This document shows positions 8,649 through 18,023 of a stretch of DNA of 64,000 bases, one piece after another. The notes under the pieces are model-generated. The model saw only the letters and a list, made by a program, of their open reading frames with translations. It did not search any database and was not told the DNA's origin. Position 1 is the first letter of the stretch, and every line of letters begins with the position of its first letter. The stretch is taken from contig JAJEIH010000054.1 of NCBI GenBank assembly GCA_022827685.1, forward strand, positions 1 through 64,000, given 5' to 3'. This DNA comes from Alphaproteobacteria bacterium. GTDB lineage: Bacteria; Pseudomonadota; Alphaproteobacteria; Bin95. The translations under genes and the position numbers were made by a program.

Positions 8649-9760
8649 CGGTCGATCCTGTAGGCCTCGACTTTTTCCGGGTCGAGCCGGATGCCGAAGC
8701 CCGGCCGGTCCGATACATGCAGGCGGCCGCCGCGGAGTTCCGGCGGGTCGAGCCACATGCCGGGCCAGATCGGGTCACGCTCCGGGTCCGCAAAGCACTC
8801 GACAGCAAAGCTGTTGGAGGCGCCGGCCAGCAGGTGAAGCGCGATCTGCGGCTCCTCGTGGTGGGTCATCCGCACATCGTGCAGCCGGCAGACCGCGGCC
8901 GCATCCAGCCACGCCGTCGGCCCGCCCGCTTCCGAAGCGTCGATATTGACCATATCGACGGCTCCCGCCTCCACCAGCCGGCGCGCCCCGTGCGCGGTGA
9001 TCTCGCTCTGGCCGGCATTGACGGGAATGGACGTCGCGCTGCGCAGGGCCGCCATCGCCGACACGTCGTCGAACCAGTGGCACGGCTCTTCGAACCAGGC
9101 GATGTCGAGCGGCTCCACCAGCCGCGCAAAGCGTTCGGCGCTGCGCTGGTCCCAGCCTCGGTTGGCGTCCACCGCCAGCATGAAGTCCGGGCCCGCGCCC
9201 TCGCGGCAGGCCGTCACGCGCTCCGCATCTTCCTCGGGCGAAAGGCCGCCCACCTTCACCTTGCAGCCCGCCATGCCCCAATCCTGCAGCTGGCGCATTT
9301 CCCGGCCCAGATCGTCCAGCGTCTTGCCGTCCTCGTAGTAGCCGCCGATGGAGAAGATCGGGAGCGACTCGCACGCGCCACCCATCAGGCGCGCCACGCT
9401 GACGCCGTAGATGCGCCCGAGGCCGTCCCAGACCGCGCTGTCCACGCAGGCAATCGCCTCCAGCAACAGTTTGGGAGCCATGGCTGCGCCGGGCACGCGG
9501 GCGAACATCCCGTCATAGTGCCGGCGCCAGTCGCGCAGGTCCCTGCCTACCACCAGCGGCGCCAGAACCTCCTCCACCAGCCGCGCGACCTCGCGTCCTT
9601 CGGAGCGGTTGTCGCCGTTATAGACTTCCGCAGTCGGCCCGTCCCTGACCGTCAGCCGGGTGACGACCGTGCAGCGGGTGGGCACCGCATAGGTGCTGCC
9701 GCCAAAGACCCGCGACAGCGGAATTTCTATCGGTATCGCTTCGATTCGCTCAACGATCAT
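8645..9760 (-). CDS. Mandelate racemase/muconate-lactonizing enzyme family protein
   Basis: A 371-residue enolase-superfamily enzyme. The C-terminal barrel shows Lys167 and Lys169 (CKVKVGG), metal ligands Asp198 (VDANRGW), Glu224 (WFEEP) and Glu253 (NAGQSE), and a catalytic His in MTHHEEPQ (about 300). The family abstracts a proton alpha to a carboxylate and includes sugar-acid dehydratases, racemases and cycloisomerases. I begin at MIVERIEAIPIEIPL, the usual family start, not at an upstream in-frame codon. It is the first gene of a two-gene unit with the hydrolase and is divergent from the membrane protein at 9832, leaving 71 bp for both promoters. Confidence 0.85.
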   Translation of the reverse strand: MIVERIEAIPIEIPLSRVFGGSTYAVPTRCTVVTRLTVRDGPTAEVYNGDNRSEGREVARLVEEVLAPLVVGRDLRDWRRHYDGMFARVPGAAMAPKLLLEAIACVDSAVWDGLGRIYGVSVARLMGGACESLPIFSIGGYYEDGKTLDDLGREMRQLQDWGMAGCKVKVGGLSPEEDAERVTACREGAGPDFMLAVDANRGWDQRSAERFARLVEPLDIAWFEEPCHWFDDVSAMAALRSATSIPVNAGQSEITAHGARRLVEAGAVDMVNIDASEAGGPTAWLDAAAVCRLHDVRMTHHEEPQIALHLLAGASNSFAVECFADPERDPIWPGMWLDPPELRGGRLHVSDRPGFGIRLDPEKVEAYRIDR

Positions 9761-9831
9761 GCAGGCCGCCTCCGGCAGACAGGGAAGGGAGCGGAGTTTG
9801 CAAGCTTGCATCCCCCCTGTCTAATGGCCGC

Positions 9832-11127
9832 ATGAGCGGGGCGGCCAAAGCGGGGATCGATCTGGGGACCTGCTACCGGTTTTTCATCCCGCTCATTTTC
9901 ATGACCGAACTCAACATGATCTCGAAGTCGGTCATCAATGCGTTCCTAGCGCGAATGGATGACAGCAGCATCGTGCTCGCGGCCTTCCACAGCGCCTTCA
10001 CGCTCTACTACTCCATCGCCAGCGGCACCGAGGTCTGCTCCCTCCTGACGCTTTCCTACATGCGCACCCGCCGGGCGCTCGGCCACCTGTTGCGGTTCAT
10101 GGTCGTCATCGTCGCGATTCCCTGGGCCGTGGCGCAATTGCTGGCCTTCACGCCGCTCGGCGACCTCGCATTCCGGATATTGTTCGGCATCAGCGACGCC
10201 GCGGTCGCCGAGGCCAAGACGGCAACCTTCCTGCTGTCGTTGAGCGCGCCGGTCCTGATTTGCCGGTCGATCGCCTTCGGCCTGCTGATGATCGGCCAGA
10301 AAACGATCTTCATCACCTGGGCGACCGTCGCGCGGCTGGGCTCGCTCGCGGGCTCGCTTGTCGTGCTGCCGCTCGTGCTGGAAGGCGCCGCGGTCGGCGC
10401 CGGCGCGCTGGTCTTCGCCATGTTCTGCGAGACGGTTGTCGCCGTCTTCTTCGCCCGGCGCATCTATGCCGGCCTGCCCGAGCACGGCGAACGGCCGCCG
10501 AGCGTCAGGGCGCAATGGCGGTTTTCCTGGCCGCTCATGCTGAACTCCTCGGCGGAGATGGGCATGGTCTTCGCCATCAGCGTGTTTCTCGGCCGCCTTC
10601 CCGATCCCGACCTGGCGCTCGCCGCCTTCGCAATCGTGTACGGCCTGGCGGGCCTGATGCTCAGCCCGCTGCGAAATCTGGTGCAGAGCGCCCAGACGCT
10701 CGTGCGCCGGGCCGGCGACCGGCGGGTGATCCTCAGATTCGCCGGGCAGCAGATGCTGTTCTTCGGGGCCGTCGCCGTGCTCCTGTTTCACACGCCGCTC
10801 GACCGCCTGGTGCTTTCCGAAGCCATGGGCCTCGAACCGGTGCTCGAAGCCTATTGCGCCCCCGCCATGCAGATTGCGTTCGCAATGGCCGCTTTCTGGG
10901 GCCTGTCGGCGGTCTTTCGCGGCCTTCTGGCGGGCGCAAGGGTCACGGGTGCGCTTGCCGTATCGGGTGTCGCCCGCGTGGCCGCCGCGGCGCTCGTCGC
11001 CGCTGCCGGGCTGCTGCTGTCCGGCGGCAACGGCGCCGTCATCGGCCTTGCCGCCTGGATGGCGGGCTATGGCGCGGAGGCCGCCATTCTGGCGCTCCGG
11101 GTGCGCCGGCTCGGACCGCCGGGCTGA
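9832..11127 (+). CDS. MATE/MOP-superfamily-like multipass membrane protein
   Basis: A 431-residue protein with about twelve hydrophobic segments and two similar halves, the second starting around RWRFSWPLMLNSSAEMG (about 225). The layout is that of MOP-superfamily exporters (MATE, lipid flippases, ANKH-like), and the N-terminal FFIPLIFMTELNMISKSVINAFLARM resembles the ANKH-like branch. No soluble domains and no signal for a particular substrate. It stands alone, divergent from the enolase-superfamily gene, and ends beside 1.1 kb of repeats. Confidence 0.65.
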   Translation: MSGAAKAGIDLGTCYRFFIPLIFMTELNMISKSVINAFLARMDDSSIVLAAFHSAFTLYYSIASGTEVCSLLTLSYMRTRRALGHLLRFMVVIVAIPWAVAQLLAFTPLGDLAFRILFGISDAAVAEAKTATFLLSLSAPVLICRSIAFGLLMIGQKTIFITWATVARLGSLAGSLVVLPLVLEGAAVGAGALVFAMFCETVVAVFFARRIYAGLPEHGERPPSVRAQWRFSWPLMLNSSAEMGMVFAISVFLGRLPDPDLALAAFAIVYGLAGLMLSPLRNLVQSAQTLVRRAGDRRVILRFAGQQMLFFGAVAVLLFHTPLDRLVLSEAMGLEPVLEAYCAPAMQIAFAMAAFWGLSAVFRGLLAGARVTGALAVSGVARVAAAALVAAAGLLLSGGNGAVIGLAAWMAGYGAEAAILALRVRRLGPPG

Positions 11128-11226
11128 CCCGTATTCCGGTCCGGGCCGCAGATCGCCGCCCCGGCAGGCGGCCGCCACTTGCAATCCGGCCTCGCGTCCG
11201 CCGCCGGAACGGGAACATTCATCGAA

Positions 11227-11348
11227 CATGTCATGGAATGTCATGTTTTGTCATGCGGGCCCGGCGGGCCCTCTGCGATATGTCATGGAATGTCATGTTC
11301 TGCATGCGCAGGGCGCATATCCTCTGTCCCGTTCGGGCATGGGCTCCG
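11227..11348 (+). repeat. Dispersed TGTCATG element, copy B
   Basis: Two copies of ATGTCATGGAATGTCATG flank a strong palindrome GGGCCCGGCGGGCCC; a TGCATGCGCAGGGCGCATAT block and the tail GTTCGGGCATGGGCTCCG follow. The 3' half is nearly identical to copy C at 42605-42725. Copy A at 524-650 has the same order on the minus strand. Confidence 0.88.
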
Positions 11349-11429
11349 CCTCCGCCCCCGAGCCTGCCGCATGCACACATCTCCGGCGTTGGCGTCGCAT
11401 CGCATGGCCCGCAATCGTCACTCTGCGCC

Positions 11430-11570
11430 CCCCTTTGTCACCCCGGCCCCCGAGCCGGGGTCCAGCACGGCCGGTGCGCCGGATCCGGCCGTCGCGCCCG
11501 CCCTCCAGCGATGGCAGCGGTCGGGAAAGTCGCGGCTGGACCCCGGATCAAGTCCGGGGTGACAAAGGGG
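11430..11570. repeat. Long inverted-repeat (hairpin) element, copy 1
   Basis: Left arm 11437-11465 and right arm 11536-11563 are inverted repeats of each other apart from a few changes (the right arm has GATCAAGT where the left predicts GCTCGGGG). Flanking CCCCTTTGTCACC and GGTGACAAAGGGG extend the pairing. Each arm is itself a palindrome around CCCCGG...CCGGGG. The left arm is identical over 29 bases to that at 45577-45605. REP-like hairpins of this type occur in many alphaproteobacterial intergenic regions; they probably spread as non-autonomous elements. Confidence 0.85.
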
Positions 11571-11742
11571 AGGCCGGGGCGACAGGTGGGGCCGGCGGGC
11601 GTACCGGATGCGAGCCGGGACGAGATGTGCGCATGCGGCAGCCCGCAGGCGGGAGAGGAGGGTCCGCGCGTCCTGCCGGTCTCCCTGAAGCCGTATCCAT
11701 CTGCGTCCCGCATGTTGTTCACTCATCCCGTTTCGTTCCACT

Positions 11743-12032
11743 TCGTTCCGTTCTTCCCGCCGTTCGGTCGCCGGAGCGGCGGGACCCTGATTCGCGCGTA
11801 TCCTGCGCGCCCGCGCCCGCGCGTGCCGGCGCGCGTATAGCGGCGGCGCGGTTCGCGCGCCTGATTGCGCGCGCGAGACGCAGGGCGCACCTCTCCCGTG
11901 CGTTTCTCAGGGGTTTTTTCGCGCCGGCGCGAACGGCGAAACGAAGCGGCCCCGCGGAGGCCGCCTCCCTCCTCCTGCTATCCATAATAACACAGATTCT
12001 GTGAGGTCAATCCCCCATCGCAGAATTATTTC
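11743..12032 (-). repeat. 290-bp dispersed element with promoter, copy 1
   Basis: This stretch matches 42790-43073 from CGTTCCGTTCTTCCCGCC to AGAATTATTTC with small indels. The best-kept core is around GATTGCGCGCGCGAGACGCA and CTCAGGGGTTTTTTCGCGCC. On the minus strand the element begins with an AT-rich promoter-like segment and continues into the G+C-rich core. Both copies lie beyond the 3' end of a leftward gene (nfeD here, the RND gene at the other). A transcribed non-coding RNA is possible but not shown. Confidence 0.82.
11982..12010 (-). promoter_or_regulatory. Candidate leftward promoter in the 290-bp element, copy 1
   Basis: On the minus strand TTGACC (12005-12010) is followed by TATTAT (11984-11989) at 15 bases, or TTATGG at 17. 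A perfect 13-bp palindrome, CACAGATTCTGTG (11991-12003), occupies the spacer and could be an operator. The equivalent place in copy 2 has a better -35/-10 pair but no palindrome. Confidence 0.35.
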
Positions 12033-12253
12033 CAAAAAATTTGGAATCGAGATGCGGCTTCATTGCCCGTTTCAGTTTGCAAGGCTCGAATGCAAGGCCG
12101 GGATATGGAGGCTCTATCGTCGCCTTGGCCCGCGAGCCGGAGCCTTGCAACGGCGGGTGCTATGGTGTCGAGGCCCCCGGCTCGCCCGTCGGGCGTCCGG
12201 GACGACGAAAGGGAATGCGGTCGGCCCCTATTTCAGCCCGAAAGGAGTCCGCC

Positions 12254-12754
12254 CTAATTCTCTTCAGCGGCCTCCTCTTCGGCCTCTTCTTCGAGGACTT
12301 CGCGGACGACCAGTGTCACGCCGTCGACTTCCACGACGATCACTTCGGTATCCGCCGGCAGATCGTCCTCGGGTGACGCCAGGCGGAGCGCCCACATCGT
12401 GTCCCCGATCCGCACCCGGCCGCGGCCGCTGACGGTCGCATCGCGCAGCGTGGCGCGGGTGCCGACCATGCTGCGGCCGCGCCGGTTCAGGGTCGGATGG
12501 TCGGTCGGCCCCTGCCTGAAGGCGACGAAGCGCCGCCCCAGGAAGATCGACGCCACCGACAGGACGGCGAAGACGACCAGTTGAATCTGCCAGTCCAGGT
12601 CCGGAACGGCGGCAAGCAGCAGGCCGGTCAGGACCCCGGCGATCCCGAGCCAGAGAAAGACGACGCCCGGGACGAGGATCTCCACCAGCATCAGGAGGAC
12701 GCCAAGCGCCAGCCAGTGCCAGTAGGAAATATCTTCAGGCGAGAACCCTTCCAT
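12254..12754 (-). CDS. NfeD family membrane protein
   Basis: A 166-residue short-form NfeD protein: three hydrophobic segments (about 10-75, GVLLMLVEILVPGVVFLWLG and following), then a C-terminal OB-fold domain (about 85-150; MVGTRATLRDATVSGRGRVRIGD). It ends in a strongly acidic tail (LEEEAEEEAAEEN), longer than usual. Short NfeD proteins pair with SPFH proteins such as QmcA; the SPFH gene lies 10 bp upstream in the same direction, the classic arrangement. The pair is thought to organise membrane domains or quality control. Confidence 0.9.
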   Translation of the reverse strand: MEGFSPEDISYWHWLALGVLLMLVEILVPGVVFLWLGIAGVLTGLLLAAVPDLDWQIQLVVFAVLSVASIFLGRRFVAFRQGPTDHPTLNRRGRSMVGTRATLRDATVSGRGRVRIGDTMWALRLASPEDDLPADTEVIVVEVDGVTLVVREVLEEEAEEEAAEEN

Positions 12755-12764
12755 CGGCCCGGCC

Positions 12765-13766
12765 TCAGGCGCCGGAGCCGGAAGGCGGCACCGAGCGTCC
12801 CCGGCGCGGGGCGGGCGGGTCCGACTCCCCGTCCTTGCCGAAGGCTTCCCTCGCGATCTCGGTCAGGCCCGCAAGCGCTCCGATCACGCCGGAGGCCTCG
12901 AGCGGCATCAGCACGACCTTCTGGTTGCGGGCGCTGGCAATGCCCTCAAGCGCCGTGACGTATTTCTGCGCGACGAAATAGTTGATCGCCTGGACATTGC
13001 CCTCGCCGATGGCCTTCGAGACCATTTCGGTGGCGCGCGCTTCCGCCTCGGCCTCGCGTTCGCGCGCTTCGGCGTCCCGGAACGCCGCTTCGCGCCGGCC
13101 TTCGGCATCGAGAATCGCCGCCTGCTTCTGCCCTTCGGCGCGCAGGATTTCCGCCTGCCGGACACCCTCGGCCTCCAGGATGACCGCGCGCTTCTCCCGC
13201 TCGGCCTTCATCTGGCGCGCCATGGCGTCCACCAGTTGAGCGGGCGGCGTGATGTCCTTGATCTCGATGCGCGTGATCTTGACGCCCCAGGGCGCGGTCG
13301 CCTCGTCCACCACCTTCAGCAGCTCGGCGTTGATCTTGTCGCGCTGCGACAGCAGCTCGTCGAGGTCCATGGAGCCCATGACCGTCCGGATATTGGTCAT
13401 GGTCAGGTTGAGGATCGAGATTTCGAGGCGGCGCACTTCGTAGGACGCCTTCACCGCGTCCAGAATCTGGAAGAACACGACGCCGTCCACGGTCACCATC
13501 GCATTGTCGCGGGTGATGATCTCCTGCGACGGCACGTCGGTCACCTGCTCCATCACGTTCTGGCGCTGGCCGATGCGGTCCACGAGGGGAACGATCAGAT
13601 GCAGCCCGGGCGCCAGCGTGCGCGTGTAGCGCCCGAACCGCTCCACCGTGAACTCGAAGCCCTGCGGAACCGTCTTCACGCCCATGAAGACGAGCGCCAC
13701 GGCGAAGACCAGCACGATGAGCACGAACACCGAAAACGGACTCAACAAAGGTATCGCGTCCAGCAT
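12765..13766 (-). CDS. SPFH/band 7 (stomatin-like, QmcA-type) membrane protein
   Basis: A 333-residue SPFH protein. One N-terminal membrane anchor (about 10-31), an SPFH domain (about 33-200; [32 protein letters not shown]), then a long Ala/Glu-rich coiled coil (about 200-275; [20 protein letters not shown]). The start ATG has a GGAGA about ten bases upstream. Family members oligomerise as rings at the inner membrane and regulate proteolysis; E. coli QmcA is the closest named type. It forms an operon with nfeD. Confidence 0.92.
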   Translation of the reverse strand: MLDAIPLLSPFSVFVLIVLVFAVALVFMGVKTVPQGFEFTVERFGRYTRTLAPGLHLIVPLVDRIGQRQNVMEQVTDVPSQEIITRDNAMVTVDGVVFFQILDAVKASYEVRRLEISILNLTMTNIRTVMGSMDLDELLSQRDKINAELLKVVDEATAPWGVKITRIEIKDITPPAQLVDAMARQMKAEREKRAVILEAEGVRQAEILRAEGQKQAAILDAEGRREAAFRDAEAREREAEAEARATEMVSKAIGEGNVQAINYFVAQKYVTALEGIASARNQKVVLMPLEASGVIGALAGLTEIAREAFGKDGESDPPAPRRGRSVPPSGSGA

Positions 13767-13905
13767 TTTCCGGTTTTCTCCAACGGGTTGGCGGGAGCGT
13801 CGCTCTCCGTCCACAGAATAGGCGAATCGCGGTTGCCGGAACAGGCGGAATCGCCAAAGGGCCTGCCGGGCAGGCGTCGAAGCGGCCCGCGCGCGACCCC
13901 CGGTT

Positions 13906-16083
13906 TCAGCGCCGCTCCGCCGCTTCCCGGATCGCGCGCCAGATGCGGAACGGGCTGGCCGCCCCCTCGAAGCGCGTGACGCCGAGCGGCGCCAGCGCAT
14001 CGAGAATGGCGTTGGTGACGGCGGGGTATCCGGCGATGGCGCCTGCCTCTCCGCAGCCCTTTACGCCCAGCGGATTGGTCGTGCAGCGCGTCGGCGTGAA
14101 CGCGACATCGAAGGACGGCAGGTCGTCGGCGCGCGGCATGGCGTAGTCCATGAAGGAGCCGGTCAACGGCTGGCCCGTTTCCGGCTCGAACACCGCCTCC
14201 TCCAGCAGGGCCTGGCCGACGCCCTGCGCGATGGCGCCATGCACCTGGCCGGCGACGATGGCGTCGTCGATATGCTCGCCGTAATCGTCGAAGGCCGCGT
14301 AGCGCACCAGGCGCACGGCCCCCGTCTCCGGGTCGATCTCGACTTCCGCCAGATGGGTGCCGTTCGGGAAGGTCATCCACTCCCGCGCCCAGTGGTAATA
14401 GGTGTCGAGCGCGCCCTCATCCGCGAGTTCGAACAGGCCGACCGCCCGGTCGGTGCCGGCAACGCGGAACGCGCCGGCTTCGTATTCGATATCCGCCTCC
14501 GCCGCCTCCAGCCGGTCCGCCGCCAGCGTCCGTCCCTTCTCGATGACGATCCCGCTCGCGCGGAAGATCGCCGTGCCGGCCATGTAGGTCGCGCGCGAGG
14601 AGCCGTGGCCGCCTCCCATGGCGATCTCGTCCGTGTCGCCCTGGACGAGGCGGATGCAGCCGCTCGGCAGGTCGAGGCAGCGGGCCACGATTTCCGGGAA
14701 GGTGGTCTCGTGCCCCTGGCCGATATGCTGCGTGCCGGTGACGAGGTCCACACGGCCGTCGCCGTGGAAACGCAGTTCGACATTCTCCTCCGGGTAGCCG
14801 CCGGTCGCCTTGATGTGGCAGGCGAAGCCGAGCCCGCGAAGCAGGCCCGCCGCCTCGCTCCCGCGCCGGCGCTCCGCGAAGCCCCCGGCGCTTCGCTCGG
14901 CAAGCGCAAAGCCCTCGCGGAAGGCGCCGCTGTCCACGGTGAAGCCGAGCGCATTCGTCATCGGCAGGCCGGACACGAGATTTCGACGCCTGAGCTCCTC
15001 CCGGCCAGTGCCGGTTTCCGCCGCCGCCTTGTCGATCAGGCGTTCGAGAATGTTCACCATTTCGGCGAATCCGGGGCCGCGCGTCACGCCCTCGGGCGGC
15101 GTATTGGTGAGCACGGCGCGGATATGCAGCGCGACTGCCGGAATGGCATAGACCGAGCCGGCGAGATGGACGAATTGCCCGGTCTGGACGCCGCCCGCGA
15201 CATTGCCGAACCAGGCGCCCGCATTCGCTTTGCTCGCTATCCTGAGCGCAAGAAAGCGCCCTTCGCCGTCGAGCGCGAGTTCGGCTTCAGCGCGCTGGCC
15301 CCGGCACTGGTGGTCGGTCAGGAAGGTTTCGGAGCGCGTGGCCGTCCAGCGCACGGGACGGCCCAGCCGCCGGGCCGCCCAGAGCAGCAGCGGATATTCC
15401 GGATAGTTGAAATTCTTGACGCCGAAGCCGCCGCCCACATCCTCCGCGATGAAGCGCACCCGCCCGGGCTCGACGCCCAGGCACGCCGCCACATGGTCGC
15501 GGTTGACATGCAGGTTCTGGCTGGAAAGCCGCAGCATATAGCGGCCTTCCTCCGGGTCGTAGGAGCCGGCCGCGCCCCGCGGCTCCATCGGGTTGATGAC
15601 CACGCGGTGGTTCAGAAGCGCGATCCCGACCCGGTGGGCGGCGCGGGAGAATGCTGCTTCCACGGCCTCGCCGTCGCCCGTCCGCCAGTCGAGGCAGGCC
15701 TTTTCCGGCTCCGGATCCAGCGCCTCATAGACGACCCGCACCCGGTCCGCCGCGTCCTGGGCCTCGTCCGGCGTGGCCCCGGTGACGAAGGCGACCGGCT
15801 GGCCCGCATAATGGGCGGTATCGCGCGCCAATAGCGGCTGCGCCTCGCAGTCGAACGGCTCGCCCGTCTGCATGTTGGCGGGCTGGTAGGGCCGCAGCCC
15901 CCCGAGGCCGGCAATGTCCGCCGCGGTGAACACCTGCGCGCCGTTGCCCTCGACCGCCCGGATTCGGGCATGGGCGTGCGGGCTGCGGACGAACGCCGCC
16001 CAGAGCGCGCCCGGCACCTCGATATCGTCCAGATAGCGGCCCCGTCCCGTTACGAACCGGGCGTCCTCGCGCCTGCCTGCCAC
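13906..16083 (-). CDS. Molybdenum hydroxylase large subunit (CoxL/XdhB-like), without its usual partners
   Basis: A 725-residue protein of the xanthine dehydrogenase/aldehyde oxidase/CO dehydrogenase large-subunit family. It opens with the typical [19 protein letters not shown] segment; molybdopterin-binding stretches include [12 protein letters not shown] and [12 protein letters not shown], and the catalytic glutamate is Glu679 in [13 protein letters not shown]. The CoxL-specific active-site loop AYRCSFR is not present, so CO oxidation is unlikely. The start is GTG with GGGAG about ten bases upstream; no good ATG exists. The FAD and 2Fe-2S subunits that normally accompany it are absent from this window, so it must find partners elsewhere or work differently. 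It is divergent from an amidase gene. Confidence 0.85.
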   Translation of the reverse strand: MAGRREDARFVTGRGRYLDDIEVPGALWAAFVRSPHAHARIRAVEGNGAQVFTAADIAGLGGLRPYQPANMQTGEPFDCEAQPLLARDTAHYAGQPVAFVTGATPDEAQDAADRVRVVYEALDPEPEKACLDWRTGDGEAVEAAFSRAAHRVGIALLNHRVVINPMEPRGAAGSYDPEEGRYMLRLSSQNLHVNRDHVAACLGVEPGRVRFIAEDVGGGFGVKNFNYPEYPLLLWAARRLGRPVRWTATRSETFLTDHQCRGQRAEAELALDGEGRFLALRIASKANAGAWFGNVAGGVQTGQFVHLAGSVYAIPAVALHIRAVLTNTPPEGVTRGPGFAEMVNILERLIDKAAAETGTGREELRRRNLVSGLPMTNALGFTVDSGAFREGFALAERSAGGFAERRRGSEAAGLLRGLGFACHIKATGGYPEENVELRFHGDGRVDLVTGTQHIGQGHETTFPEIVARCLDLPSGCIRLVQGDTDEIAMGGGHGSSRATYMAGTAIFRASGIVIEKGRTLAADRLEAAEADIEYEAGAFRVAGTDRAVGLFELADEGALDTYYHWAREWMTFPNGTHLAEVEIDPETGAVRLVRYAAFDDYGEHIDDAIVAGQVHGAIAQGVGQALLEEAVFEPETGQPLTGSFMDYAMPRADDLPSFDVAFTPTRCTTNPLGVKGCGEAGAIAGYPAVTNAILDALAPLGVTRFEGAASPFRIWRAIREAAERR

Positions 16084-16137
16084 GTTCCCCGCTCCCGCTT
16101 TCGGGCTATAGTAGCCCTGTTGCGAGGGGAGAGTCTT

Positions 16138-17523
16138 ATGGCCGAGCTCTGGGAGTTGTCTGCGGAGGAAGCGGTTGGCCGGCTCAAGGCGGGCGAAGTG
16201 TCGCCGCTGGAGCTGGTGGACGCGTCCATCGCCCGGATCGAGGCCGTGGACGGGGCGGTGAATGCGCTGCCGCTGCACCGTTTCGAGCGCGCGCGGGAAG
16301 ACGCGAGGCGGCTTCAGGACATCCCGCCCGGGGAGCGGGGGCTGCTCGCCGGCCTGCCCATCGCCATCAAGGACCTGATCGACGTCGAAGGCATGCGGAC
16401 GACCTATGGCTGCCCGCTCTACGCCGACAATGTCGCGGCCAAGTCCGACCCGCTGGTGACCCGGCTGGAGGCGCGCGGCGGCATTGTCGTGGCCAAGTCG
16501 AGCTCGCCGGAAATGGGCATGATGCCGGTGACGACGAACCGGGTCTTCGGCCACACGCGCAACCCCTGGAACCTCGGGACGACGCCGGGCGGCTCGTCGG
16601 GCGGCGCCTCGGCGGCGCTGGCGGCGGGCGAAGTGCCGCTCGCCCATGGCTCCGACATAGGCGGCAGCCTGCGCATACCGGCGGCGTTCGCGGGCGTGTG
16701 CGGCCTGCGCCCGAGCCCCGGGCGGGTGCCGCGCACCCATTCCCACCGCTGCTTCAACCCGATGTCGGTGCAGGGCCCGATGGCGCGCAGCGTGGGCGAC
16801 ATCGCGCTGTTCATGGATGCGATGGCCGGCTACCTGCCGAGCGACCCGCTGAGCCTGCCGGACCATGACGGTTCCTTCCGGGCCGAGGGCAAGCGGCCCG
16901 CCCGCATCGGCTATGTCGCCGATATCGGCCTCGGCGGCGTCGAGCCCGATGTCGCCGCCGTGGTGGAAGGCGCGCTCGCCAGGCTGGACATTCCGGTCGA
17001 ACCGCTTGCGCTGGATTTCGGCGACATGGCCCGGCTGTTTTCGGTGATGATCGGGCACAACACGCTGATCGAGCGCGCCGACTTCATCGCCGAAAACCGC
17101 GACAGGCTGGAGCGCGTGCTGGGGCTGCTGCTCGACTATGCCAACAGGCTCACCGCCGAGGATTTCATCTGGGCCGAGCGCGAGCGCGCCGCTGTCTTCC
17201 AGCGCCTGTCCAACGCCTTCGAGCAGGTCGATGTCATCGTCATGCCGACGGTCTGCTGCACGGCCTTTTCGGTCGAGGAGCGCGGCGCGCGGGTGGACGA
17301 ATGGTCCGAGGCGCCGCCGCCCTGGTTCCAGCAATGCTGGGGCACGGTGCTGACCTCCTGCCCGATTCTCGCGATCCCCGCCGGCCTCTCTCCCGACGGC
17401 ATGCCGGTCGGTCTGCAGATCGTTGCGCCGGTCAGGCGGGAAGACATGGCGATCGCCGCGGGCCGCGCCATCGAGCAGGCGGTCGGCTCCCTGCCGGCCA
17501 TCGACCCGCGGCCGGCCTCCTGA
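16138..17523 (+). CDS. Amidase signature family hydrolase
   Basis: A 461-residue amidase with an intact triad: the lysine in LPIAIKDLIDVEG, the cis-serine in TPGGSSGGASAALAAG and the nucleophile in HGSDIGGSLRIPAAF. It is not close to the other amidase in the window (613-1875), whose signature reads differently. ATG with a GAGGGGAGAG Shine-Dalgarno. It is followed by a RidA gene 28 bp downstream. RidA proteins remove reactive imines or enamines; amidase plus RidA suggests degradation of a nitrogenous compound, but the substrate is unknown. Confidence 0.87.
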   Translation: MAELWELSAEEAVGRLKAGEVSPLELVDASIARIEAVDGAVNALPLHRFERAREDARRLQDIPPGERGLLAGLPIAIKDLIDVEGMRTTYGCPLYADNVAAKSDPLVTRLEARGGIVVAKSSSPEMGMMPVTTNRVFGHTRNPWNLGTTPGGSSGGASAALAAGEVPLAHGSDIGGSLRIPAAFAGVCGLRPSPGRVPRTHSHRCFNPMSVQGPMARSVGDIALFMDAMAGYLPSDPLSLPDHDGSFRAEGKRPARIGYVADIGLGGVEPDVAAVVEGALARLDIPVEPLALDFGDMARLFSVMIGHNTLIERADFIAENRDRLERVLGLLLDYANRLTAEDFIWAERERAAVFQRLSNAFEQVDVIVMPTVCCTAFSVEERGARVDEWSEAPPPWFQQCWGTVLTSCPILAIPAGLSPDGMPVGLQIVAPVRREDMAIAAGRAIEQAVGSLPAIDPRPAS

Positions 17524-17551
17524 CCCCCTGACCCCAAGCGGAGACCCCTTC

Positions 17552-18016
17552 ATGGCCGGAAAGATCGACGCCCGCCTCGCCGAGCTCGGCATAGAGCTGC
17601 CCGAAGCGCCCGCGCCCGCCGCCAACTACGTGCCCTGGGTCAGGAGCGGCAAGCTGCTGTTCGTGGCGGGGCAGGTTTCCGGCAACAACCAGGGCATCCA
17701 CAAGGGCCGCCTCGGGGAGGATCTCGGCCTCGACGAGGGCGTGGCCGCCGCGAGGGCCTGCGCGCTCAACCTCATCGCTCAGGCGAAGGCCGGCTGCGGG
17801 GGCGACCTCGACCGGGTGGCGCGGGTCGTCAAGCTCGGCGGCTTCGTCAACTGCACGCCGGGTTTCGTCCAGCATCCCCAGGTCGTGAACGGCGCCTCGG
17901 ACCTCATCGTCGAGATATTCGGCGAGAAGGGCCGCCATGCCCGCTTCGCCGTGGGCGCGCCGTCCCTGCCGATGGGCTTCGCGGTCGAGGTCGATGCCGT
18001 GTTCGAGATCGACTGA
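17552..18016 (+). CDS. RidA (YjgF/YER057c/UK114) family protein
   Basis: A 154-residue RidA-fold protein of the longer subtype, starting MAGKIDARLAELGIELPEAP. The family features seen are GKLLFVAGQVSGN, the mid-helix ACALNLIAQAKAG and the C-terminal VGAPSLPMGFAVEVDAVFEI. The usual catalytic Arg of RidA (in the CR-A-R-V-LP motif) is not in its normal setting, so this is probably another subfamily and not the imine deaminase itself. Start ATG with GCGGAGA eight bases upstream. Lies between an amidase and a COG3146 acyltransferase gene. Confidence 0.85.
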   Translation: MAGKIDARLAELGIELPEAPAPAANYVPWVRSGKLLFVAGQVSGNNQGIHKGRLGEDLGLDEGVAAARACALNLIAQAKAGCGGDLDRVARVVKLGGFVNCTPGFVQHPQVVNGASDLIVEIFGEKGRHARFAVGAPSLPMGFAVEVDAVFEID

Positions 18017-18023
18017 GCCGCCT

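Larger units (their letters stand above)
11128..12253. other. 1.1-kb intergenic repeat mosaic
   Basis: Between two convergent genes lie, in order, TGTCATG element copy B (11227-11348), a long hairpin element (11430-11570) with its TGTGCGCATGCGG tail (near 11624-11640), and copy 1 of a 290-bp element with a leftward promoter (11743-12032). The base composition drops sharply near 11980-12050, where AT-rich DNA replaces the G+C-rich background. The open frames crossing this stretch have no family resemblance and odd composition, so I call no protein. Confidence 0.8.

Noticed and set aside
11719-11985. Small basic peptide (RAGAKKPLRN...) encoded in the 290-bp element, also readable in copy 2
   Set aside because: The core is similar in both copies, but the start regions are in different frames, so a conserved protein is not supported; the three core differences are too few to judge selection.
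13906-16083. CO dehydrogenase large subunit (coxL)
   Set aside because: The AYRCSFR active-site loop of form I enzymes is absent and there are no coxM or coxS neighbours.
16084-17625. N-terminal extension of the molybdenum hydroxylase frame by about 500 codons
   Set aside because: The extension is antisense to an intact amidase; the conserved family N-terminus begins at the GTG at 16083.
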